Assembly (NCBI RefSeq): GCF_002646595.1
Contig: NZ_PDUD01000010.1
Location: forward strand, 1-64,000
Reading direction: 5' to 3'
Length of the DNA: 64,000 nucleotides
Source: Flavilitoribacter nigricans DSM 23189 = NBRC 102662
GTDB lineage: Bacteria > Bacteroidota > Bacteroidia > Chitinophagales > Saprospiraceae
A program made the position numbers and the translations under genes. Below are positions 1 through 11,000 of the stretch, one piece after another (the first letter of the stretch is position 1; each line of letters opens with the position of its first letter). Under the pieces are notes generated by a model. It was not told the origin of the DNA and searched no databases. It saw only the letters and a program-made list of their open reading frames with translations.

Positions 1-3000
1 AAGCTATAAGATCCATCGGCAGCAGTGGTCGTATTGTCAATCACGTTGCCGTTCTCGTCTTTCAAATTAACGGTCACACCGGCAACGCCCGGTTCGCCCG
101 GATCTTGTACGCCGTCGCCATCCAGGTCTTCCCAGACAAAATCGCCCAGAGAAGCGCCTTGCAGAATACCTGCATCCAAATCCGGATAGTTATCACCGGA
201 TTCCAGGGTTACGGTTTCGGTCATACCATTCATTGCCGGATCGGCATCACTGTCCAGGGCTTCGTTTCCACCGGCATTCAGATCGGTGAAGCTAAAGCCG
301 GCCGGCAGATCCGTGAATTGTACGGAATAAGTACCCGGCTCCAGATTGGTGAAGCTATAAGAACCATCGGCAGCAGTGGTCGTATTATCGATCACATTGC
401 CGTTCTCATCTTTCAGATTAACCGTGACGCCGCCAACTCCCGGTTCGCCCGGATCCTGTACGCCGTCACCGTCCAGGTCTTCCCAGACAAAGTCGCCTAA
501 GGAAGCGCCCTGCAGGATACCCGCATCCAGGTCCGGATAGTTATCGCCGGATTCCAGGGTAACCGTTTCGGTCATACCATTCATCGCCGGATCGGCATCA
601 CTATCCAGGGCTTCGTCTCCACCCGCATTTAGATCGGTGAAGCTGAAGCCAGCCGGCAGATCCGTGAATTGTACGGAGTAGGTGCCCGGTTCCAGATTAG
701 TGAAGCTATAAGAACCATCGGCAGCAGTGGTCGTATTATCGATTACGTTGCCGTTCTCGTCTTTCAGATTAACCGTCACACCGACAACTCCCGGTTCGCC
801 CGGATCCTGTACGCCGTCGCCGTCCAGGTCTTCCCAGACAAAGTCGCCCAAAGAAGCGCCTTCCAGGATACCCGCGTCTAAATCGGTATTGTTATCACCG
901 GATTCCAGGGTGACCGTTTCGGTCATACCATTCATTGCCGGATCGGCATCGCTGTCCAGGGCCTCGTCTCCACCCGCATTCAAATCGGTGAAGCTGAAAC
1001 CGGCCGGCAGATCCGTGAATTGTACGGAGTAGGTGCCCGGCTCCAGATTCGTGAAGCTATAGGAACCATCGGCAGCGGTGGTCGTATTATCGATCACGTT
1101 GCCGTTCTCATCTTTCAGGTTAACGGTTACGCCGCCAACTCCCGGTTCGCCCGGATCTTGTACGCCGTCGCCGTCCAGATCTTCCCAGACAAAATCGCCC
1201 AGAGAAGCGCCTTCGAGGATACCCGCATCTAAGTCGGTATAGTTATCGCCGGATTCCAGCGTAACCGTTTCGGTCATGCCATTCATCGCCGGATCGGCAT
1301 CACTATCCAGGGCTTCGTCTCCACCCGCATTCAGATCGGTGAAGCTGAAACCAGCCGGCAGATCCGTGAATTGTACGGAATAAGTACCTGGCTCCAGATT
1401 GGTGAAGCTATAAGAACCATCGGCCGCAGTGGTCGTATTATCGATCACGTTGCCGTTCTCGTCTTTCAGATTAACCGTCACGCCGCCAACTCCCGGTTCG
1501 CCCGGATCCTGTACGCCGTCGCCGTCCAGGTCTTCCCACACAAAATCACCCAGGCTTGCACCTTCGAGGATACCAGCGTCTAAGTCGGTATAGTTATCAC
1601 CGGATTCAAGGGTGACCGTTTCGGTCATGCCGTTCATCGCCGGATCGGCATCACTATCCAGGGCTTCGTCTCCACCGGCATTCAGATCGGTGAAGCTAAA
1701 GCCGGCCGGCAGATCCGTGAATTGCACGGAATAAGTGCCCGGCTCCAGATTTGTGAAGCTATAAGAACCATCGGCCGCAGTGGTCGTATTATCGATCACA
1801 TTTCCGTTCTCGTCTTTCAGATTAACGGTCACGCCGCCAACTCCCGGCTCGCCCGGATCCTGTACGCCGTCGCCGTTCAGATCTTCCCAGACAAAATCAC
1901 CCAGGCTCGCACCTTCCAGGATACCCGCGTCTAAATCGGTATAGTTATCGCCGGACTCCAGGGTAACCGTTTCGGTCATACCGTTCATTGCCGGATCAGC
2001 ATCGCTGTCCAGCGCTTCGTCTCCACCGGCATTCAGATCGGTGAAGCTGAAACCAGCCGGCAGATCCGTGAATTGTACGGAGTACGTACCCGGTTCCAGA
2101 TTCGTGAAGCTATAGGAACCATCGGCAGCCGTGGTCGTATTATCGATCACGTTGCCGTTCTCGTCTTTCAGATTGACGGTCACGCCGCCAACGCCCGGCT
2201 CGCCCGGATCTTGTACGCCGTCGCCATCCAGGTCTTCCCAGACAAAATCACCCAGACTTGCACCTTCGAGGATACCCGCATCTAGGTCCGGATAGTTATC
2301 GCCGGATTCCAGGGTGACCGTCTCCGTCATGCCATTCATCGCCGGATCGGCATCACTGTCTAAGGCCTCGTTTCCACCCGCATTAAGATCGGTGAAGCTA
2401 AAGCCAGCCGGCAGATCCGTGAATTGTACGGAGTAGGTGCCCGGCTCCAGATTCGTGAAGCTATAGGAACCATCGGCCGCGGTGGTCGTATTGTCGATCA
2501 CGTTGCCGTTCTCATCTTTCAGATTAACGATCACGCCAGCAACACCCGGTTCTCCCGGATCCTGTACGCCGTCGCCGTCCAGGTCTTCCCAGACAAAGTC
2601 GCCCAGAGAAGCACCCTGCAGAATACCCGCATCCAGGTCCGGATAGTTATCACCGGATTCCAGCGTTACCGTTTCGGTCATGCCGTTCATCGCCGGATCA
2701 GCATCGCTGTCTAGTGCTTCGTCTCCACCGGCATTCAGATCGGTGAAACTAAAGCCGGCCGGCAGATCCGTAAATTGTACGGAGTAGGTGCCCGGCTCCA
2801 GATTAGTGAAGCTATAAGAACCATCGGCAGCAGTCGTCGTATTGTCGATCACGTTGCCGTTCTCGTCTTTCAAATTAACGGTCACACCGGCAACTCCCGG
2901 TTCACCCGGATCCTGTATGCCGTCGCCGTCCAGGTCTTCCCAGACAAAATCACCCAGGCTTGCACCTTCGAGGATACCCGCGTCTAAGTCGGTATAGTTA

Positions 3001-5065
3001 TCGCCGGATTCCAGGGTTACGGTCTCCGTCATGCCATTCATCGCCGGATCGGCATCACTGTCCAGGGCTTCGTCTCCACCCGCATTCAGATCGGTGAAGC
3101 TGAAGCCAGCCGGCAGGTCGGTAAATTGTACGGAGTAGGTACCCGGCTCCAGATTCGTGAAGCTATAAGAACCATCGGCAGCGGTGGTCGTATTATCGAT
3201 CACGTTGCCGTTCTCGTCTTTCAGATTGACAGTAACGCCGCCAACTCCCGGTTCGCCCGGATCCTGTACACCGTCGCCATCCAGGTCTTCCCAGACAAAG
3301 TCGCCCAGAGAGGCGCCCTGCAGGATACCCGCATCCAGGTCCGGATAGTTATCGCCAGATTCCAGGGTTACGGTCTCCGTCATGCCGTTCATCGCCGGAT
3401 CGGCATCACTATCCAGGGCTTCGTCTCCACCGGCATTCAGATCGGTGAAGCTGAAGCCAGCCGGCAGATCCGTGAATTGCACGGAGTACGTACCCGGTTC
3501 CAAGTTGGTAAAGCTATAAGAACCATCGGCAGCAGTCGTCGTATTATCGATCACGTTGCCGTTCTCGTCTTTCAAATTAACGGTCACACCGGCAACGCCC
3601 GGTTCGCCCGGATCCTGTACGCCGTCGCCGTCCAGGTCTTCCCAGACAAAATCACCCAGGCTTGCACCTTCGAGGATTCCGGCGTCTAAGTCAGTATAGT
3701 TATTGCCGGATTCCAGGGTTACGGTCTCCGTCATGCCGTTCATTGCCGGATCGGCATCGCTGTCCAGCGCTTCATCTCCACCCGCATTCAGATCGGTGAA
3801 ACTGAAGCCAGCCGGCAGATCCGTGAATTGTACGGAGTAGGTGCCCGGTTCCAAGTTGGTAAAGCTATAAGAGCCATCGGCAGCAGTGGTCGTATTATCA
3901 ATCACGTTGCCGTTCTCGTCTTTCAGATTAACCGTGACACCGCCAACGCCCGGTTCGCCCGGATCCTGTACGCCGTCGCCGTCGAGGTCTTCCCAGACAA
4001 AGTCGCCCAGAGAAGCGCCTTCCAAGATACCGGCGTCTAAGTCGGTGTAGTTATCACCGGATTCAAGGGTGACCGTCTCCGTCATCCCGTTCATTGCCGG
4101 ATCAGCATCGCTGTCCAGCGCTTCGTCTCCACCCGCATTCAGATCGGTGAAGCTAAAGCCAGCCGGCAGATCCGTGAATTGTACGGAATAAGTACCCGGC
4201 TCCAGGTTGGTGAAGCTATAGGAGCCATCGGCAGCAGTGGTCGTATTATCGATCACGTTGCCGTTTTCGTCTTTCAGATTAACGGTCACACCGGCAACAC
4301 CCGGTTCGCCCGGATCTTGTACGCCGTCGCCGTCCAGGTCTTCCCAGACAAAGTCGCCCAGAGAAGCGCCTTCGAGGATACCCGCGTCTAAGTCGGTATA
4401 GTTATCGCCGGATTCCAGGGTGACCGTTTCGGTCATACCGTTCATTGCCGGATCGGCATCGCTATCCAGCGCTTCGTCTCCACCCACATTCAGATCGGTG
4501 AAACTGAAGCCAGCTGGCAGGTCGGTAAATTGTACGGAGTACGTGCCCGGCTCCAGATTCGTGAAGCTATAGGAACCATCGGCAGCCGTGGTCGTATTGT
4601 CGATCACGTTGCCGTTCTCGTCTTTCAGATTAACGGTCACGCCGCCAACGCCCGGTTCGCCCGGATCTTGTACGCCGTCGCCGTCCAGGTCTTCCCACAC
4701 GAAGTCACCCAGAGAAGCGCCTTGCAGAATACCCGCATCCAGGTCCGGGTAGTTATCGCCGGATTCCAGGGTGACCGTTTCGGTCATGCCGTTCATTGCT
4801 GGATCGGCATCACTGTCTAAGGCCTCGTCTCCACCCGCATTCAGATCGGTGAAGCTGAAGCCAGCCGGCAAGTCCGTGAACTGTACAGAATACGTACCGG
4901 GAATAAGCTCCGTAAAGCTATAGGAGCCATCGGCAGCGGTGGTCGTATTATCGATCACATTGCCATTCTCGTCTTTCAGGTTAACCGTCACGCCGGGAAC
5001 TCCCGGTTCGCCCGGATCCTGCACACCGTCGCCATCCAGATCTTCCCAAACAAAGTCACCTAAGG
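1..5065 (-). repeat. Tandem 351-bp repeats (117 aa), 14 complete copies plus one partial
   Basis: A landmark (tgtacgga or a close variant) recurs at 318, 669, 1020, 1371, 1722, 2073, 2424, 2775, 3126, 3477, 3828, 4179, 4530 and 4881, exactly 351 bp apart without indels. Each copy encodes one SdrD_B-like domain beginning GDFVWEDLDGDG and ending DLDAGIL(Q/E)GASL. Two repeat types are interspersed: NYPDLDAGILQ and NYTDLDAGILE, with one chimera near 2270 (PDLDAGILE). Near-identity with exact spacing suggests expansion and homogenisation by recombination. The array continues beyond the left edge, so its total length is unknown. Confidence 0.97.
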
Positions 5066-8000
5066 AAGCACAGGCATTCCCATCTACCGTAACGGTAGCC
5101 GTTGCAGTGGCAACACATCCTTTACTATCGGTAACGGTTACCGAGTATTCCGTGGTAACCTCCGGATCGACCTCAATGGAAGAGGTAACAGCACCGGTAC
5201 TCCATTCGTAAGTATAGAAAGGAGTGCCCCCGGAAACATCCGGCGTCAGCGTGGTAGTCTGTCCGCTACAGATTGGAGCACCACCATCCAGCACGACTAC
5301 CGGCGGTTCGAGTACCGTCACGACTACTTCATCCACATCTTCACAGCCTTCACCGCTGGTGACGGTGACGAAGTAGGTAGTGGTGGCCAAGGGGGTAACG
5401 GTAATTTCCGCAGTAGTCTCTCCGGTGCTCCATAGATAGGTAGCTCCACCCGTCGCGGTCAGTACAGCCTCTTCCGATGCGCATATTTCTACATCATCAC
5501 CGGCATCGGCAATTACTTCGTCCACGCTGATGGTCACCTCGTCTACATTAGAACAGCCATCTTTGGTAACCGTCACCGAGTAGGTTGTTTCCTCCAGCGG
5601 GCTAACGGTAATCTGGCCGAAATCCAGATTGGCGCCATTCAATTTAATGGTCCCGCTCTGACCATTCGACCAGACATAGGTCGCATTCTGAGGGCCTACC
5701 GGATTTCCACCGATCAGGATACTTTCGCCGGCGCAAATGATCGCATCGGGTCCGGCATTGGTTTCGGGTAAAGGCGTAACCGTAACGGTCACCTGGTCAA
5801 TTCCGAAACAGCCGTTCTGATCGGTGATGGTTACTTCGTAGGTAGTCGTGACCGTTGGGTTGTCCGTGAAGCTTTCGGTATCCTGCCCTGTACTCCAGGC
5901 ATAGGTGTAGGGACCAACACCTCCGATCACACTCGAACTAATAATCGTGCTTTCTCCGGCGCAAATTTGTAAGAGGGAGGCTGCCGCAGTAACATCGATC
6001 GCATTGTCTTCAGCTACGACAACGCTATTTTCCGCCGTACATCCGCTGGCGTCGGTAACCGTCACGGTGTATTCGCCGGCCGCGAGTCCGGAGAGCATAT
6101 CGCTGGTCTCGCCGTTGCTCCACAGATAGGTGTAGCCCGGCGTACCACCGTTTACTTCAACCGTGGCGGTTGCATTACTCAAACCGCAATCGGCCTGGGT
6201 AGTGGTAAATTCTATAACGATCTCATCCGGTTGGGTGATCGTTTTATTCAGAGTAGCCGTACAGCCATTATCGTCCGTGACGGTGACCGTATAATTTCCG
6301 GCCGGAACGTTCACCAGATCCTCCGTAACAGCTCCGTTGCTCCAGGCAAAATCGAAAGGAGCCGTACCGTTGCTAACGGTCAGATCGATACTTCCCGTAG
6401 CTTCACCGAAGCATTCTACATTGGTGGCGACCGCCGTCAGGGTCGGACCGTCTACATTGCTCAGTTCCACGGTACCCAGATCTACCGGGCAATCTTCGTT
6501 GCCCCAGCGAGCGTAGAGATCATAAGTACCTGTGGCCAGGTTGGACACGGTGAAAATGCCTAAGATATCCGTAGTGGTGTACGGATAGGTCAACCCACCG
6601 TCCAGACTAAATTGTATATCGGTATAATTGGGATTATTGGCAAAAGTGAAGGTTATGGTACCGTTGATAAGGCCACAAAGCGGATTCGTGGAAGCGACCG
6701 TCACATCGGGCGTTTCATTTACGATCACGGTAATAACCGTGGAACCGGTACAGCCGTTTTCATCCGTCAAAGTGGCTGTATAATCTCCGGCAAACTCAGG
6801 AGTAATATTATCGGAGATCAATGCATCATTGCCGGTAGCCGAGTACCCATTGGGGCCCGACCAGACTACACTGGAAACCTGCGGGTTGACACTCAGCATC
6901 AGGTATTGCCCTTCACAGACCGTTACCGCGCAATCTTCTTCAACTACCCAACCGGTTTCAATAGTATAGCTTTCACAAACCAGATCCGGTCCCTGATTGA
7001 TGGTTACATTCACCTCATCCGTAGAGGTACAGCCGGAGCAATCCGTAGCCGTCACCGTATAGATACCGGATTGGTTTACGGTGATCGTCATTTGATCACT
7101 TGGTCCTACGATCCCGGGGCCGCTCCAGGCATAAGTGATGGTATTGTCGGAAGAACCTACCGTTTCGTAGCGTACATAATCCACCCGGAAGGCACAGTTT
7201 CCGTTATCGATCACCCGGATGTAGCGCGCGTTCCCACTCAGTGTATAGCAGTATTCGGAGTAACTGGTGGAAGAGAAGGTTTCGCTAGCCGTGAGATTAG
7301 AGAATCCGGTATTGGAGCTGGTGGAAGCCTGAATTTTGGCGTTGGAATAATTGGAAGAGGTATTGGAACAGTGCTCCAATTTCATACTTACGCAGATCTG
7401 CGTTCCGGCACTGAGGGTTTGCCCGAGGTCGATGGTCACGTATGAGGTGCCCTCTCCGCTCCGGGTCCATAGTTTAGCCCCGTAGCCCGAACCACAGTAA
7501 GCCGCATCGTGCGGATTTTCCACCCAGCCGCCATAATTGGCCAGTACGTGGTTACAATCCGACTCGCCGGAAGTGTTACAGGTTTCCGCTCCCGTTGTAC
7601 TGGCAATGAGTACCGTTTCATCCCCGTTACAGATCTCGATATCTTCGCCCGCATCAACGATCAGATCACAGTTCTGAATGGTGAAGTCAACGGTTCTGGA
7701 ATCGCAGGAAATACCGCCGGCATTATCTGCACTGAAGATCTCGGCCTTGATGGTGTAATCCCCATCAGCCAGGTTCAGGGCATTATTGTCTCCCCGATAG
7801 CGATAAGGATCGGCATTTTCGATATGGGTATCGGTAGCGGCGCCGCTCAACATGAAGCGTACACTGGCTACTTCTCCGTTGACCACCGCCTGAATATTGA
7901 AATTGGTCGGCAGGTTGCTCGGCGTATAGACCTTCCCGTCAATGAGTTCTTCAAATACAACTCCATTGTCAAGATCAAAAATGGCCAACTGCAGGATCTG

Positions 8001-11000
8001 ACCGGTTCTCACTTCTACATGAGACTGGGCGATCGCCTTACAATTTTGGTTATCCGTTACCGTGACACTGTAATCCATATCCGCATTCGCGGTAATTTCA
8101 ATAGAAGGAGTAGTCGCACCGGTTGACCATAAATAGGACAAAGCGCCGGTTCCGCCCGAAACGGTTGGCGTCAGGGTAACCAGGTCACCTTCGCAGACTT
8201 CCAGATCGGATAAGGAAGCTGCCAGATCGCAGCTTACACAACCTTCATTCGAAGAAACGACTACCGCACCAACCCCAAAGGAATCTCCTCCGGGGTAAGG
8301 GGAACAAACCGTAACTTCTACATTGGTACCAGTTCCCGGCACGTTCGCCAGGGTCATTTCGTACAGCGCTGCTTCGGAGCCGGCGTTAGCGGTGCTGAAC
8401 ACCTGCGAATCACTCGCCAGTACCTGATTAGAATTGTTTTTTACTTTTACCGAAACACTTACGGTCCGGCTGTTATCTTTTTCGTGGATGGGTACGCTGA
8501 CCTTGATGTCCCGGGCAACATCACCGCCACCAATCTGGAGCATTTCGGTAATACAATCATCGGCCGAGCTGCCCCGGTACAATTCCTGATTTAAAGGCTG
8601 AAATGCCGAGGAACCGTTATCGGAAACCCGTTCGATGTAAAGCGCAATACTGGAAGCAGCGCAACCGCTCAGGCCATCCAGACAGATCTGAGATACGGTG
8701 CCGGAGAATTCCGCCCGGTAGATACGCTCCATGGTAGAGCTTCCGGTAACCTGGTTGACATTAGTCCCCTGCACGGTTTTTGAATCGGAACCGTCGGCAG
8801 TCATGGTAATAAAGGTCGGATAACCGCTGGTACAATCGGATTCCTCGATCCACACTTCCGCCAGTACCCGGAGCATTCCGGAAGTATTATTAATCGTCAC
8901 ACAGTTCGTTGTGCTGTTGATCAGGCCCGCTGCCTGCACGTCTATTACCTTGCCGCTACCACAATCATTGAAAATAGGGTTATTAAAATCTTCGCAACCG
9001 TCCAGATTGGAACCGATCGTTGCGGTACCCAGGTGCAACGGGCATTCATCATTTCCCCAGCGGGTCCAAACGGCGTAATCGCCGGGAGTCAGATTATCGA
9101 CAGTGAAGGAGCCATCTATATCCGATACATTGTAGGGATAAGTACTACCACCGTCCAGACTGAATTCAATCTTAGTGCGATCCGGATTATCGGGAAAGGA
9201 AAAAGTAATGGAACCAAAGCTATCATTACAGTTGGCATCCGTGGTACTTACCGTCACATCCGGAAGCGCTTCTACATTCACACTGATCACCGTGGAGGCC
9301 GTACAACCGTTCCCATCCGTCAGGGTAGCCGTATAATCACCGGACGCAGCCGTAGTGATACTGCCCGAGATCAGCGCATCATTTCCGATAACGGAGAAGC
9401 CGTTGGGTCCGGACCAAACTACATTGGAAATATTCGGGTTTACACTCAGTTTTAAATACTCTCCTTCGCAGATATCTACGTGGCAGTCATCCTCGATCAC
9501 CCAACCGTAGTCCTTGGTGTAGCTTTCGCAAACCAGCGTCGGTTGCGCATTGATGGTCACCTGCACCTGATCGGTCGACTGGCAGCCGTAGCAGTCCGTT
9601 GCCGTTACGGAATAGGTGCCTGATTGGTTAACGGTGATTGAAGATGCATTAGAACCACTAACGATGCCGGGGCCGGACCAGGCGTAGGTAACGCCATTGG
9701 TAGTAGCCCCCTGCGTGATGAAGCGTACATAATCCACCCGGAAGGCACATTGCCCATTGTCGATCACTCTGACGTAACGCGTGTCGCTTCCGAGCGTATA
9801 GCAGTATTCGCTGTAGCTGGTAGATGAAAAACCTACATTGCTGGCAACATTCACGAAGCTGCCGCTGGCCGAAGCGGACTGGATCTTGGCACTGGAAGAA
9901 CCCGAAGTAGTATTCGAACAGTGCTCCAGCCTCATATTCACACAGATCTCCGTGCCGGCAGCTACCTCTTTTTCGAAATCGATGGTCACAAAAGAAGTAC
10001 CCTGGCCACTGCGGGTCCAGAGTTTAGCGCCAGCCCCGGAGCCGCAATAAGCCGCATCCGATGGATTCTCTACGTATCCACCGTAAGTCTCCAGGGAGTG
10101 ATTACAGTCCGATTCTCCCGGTGCGGCACAGGTTTCCGCTCCACTCACGTTGGCGGTCAGCACCGCTTCGTCCTGATTACAGATCTCTACATCAGATCCC
10201 GCATCCACTACAATGGAGGAAGAAATATCGTACTGTAAGATAAATACATTGGAAATGTGAAACTCCCAGGCGTTGCCGGTCTGGTAGGAATGCACCCGGT
10301 ACGAGAACTGGTTATCGGAAGAGGAAATGATCCCGTTCAGATCGTAACGATCAATATCCAGATTGTAATTGGAGGTACCGTCGAAGGAGTTGTATCCGGC
10401 CAGGCGGTTATCCCCCATGTAGGTACCGTTGATGTAGGTGTACTCTCCCTTGTAGTTATCTCCTTCCCAGGTGATGGCCGTCAATTCATAGTTTTCGCTG
10501 CAATCGGCAATATTCGGACTACAGAAATCATCGTACTGATCAAAATTCGATCCGTTGCCCCACACCCCGTTGAAGGTATCGTACACCGTGATGCTTCTTT
10601 CCGGCTCGCCGCCGTTCTCATACACCACCACCATGGCCCATCCGCCGTAAGCACTGTAGGAGGCACAAACCATTCCCTGGTTGTACCAGTACAGGCTACT
10701 CACCGAGTAATTGCCCGAGCCGGAAACCAGATTGGTTACATTGGCATAAGCACCGTAGTAATCCTGATACTGTCCACCGTTGACGATCGTCTCCGTCCAG
10801 GTCTTGTTCGCATTTACGGTAGTGCCGTTGAGCGTTACCGACTGGTCTACATAGATGCCGTTGTTGTAATAGGTACTGCCCGACCAATACAGATAAGCCG
10901 CCGAGATCGTCGACCCGGCGGGAATATTCAGGTACCGGCTGGTGGTATTGGAAGCAACTCCACAGTTGGAGGCTTCCCCGGCATTTTCGGTATTCCCGAT

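Noticed and set aside
1-5065. CRISPR-like array
   Set aside because: The repeats are 351 bp long, contiguous and encode a protein domain; there are no spacers.
1-5211. Plus-strand open frames of 70-187 aa at regular spacing in the first 5 kb
   Set aside because: They recur every 351 bp because they are the complement of the repeats of the minus-strand surface gene; their protein sequences make no sense as domains.
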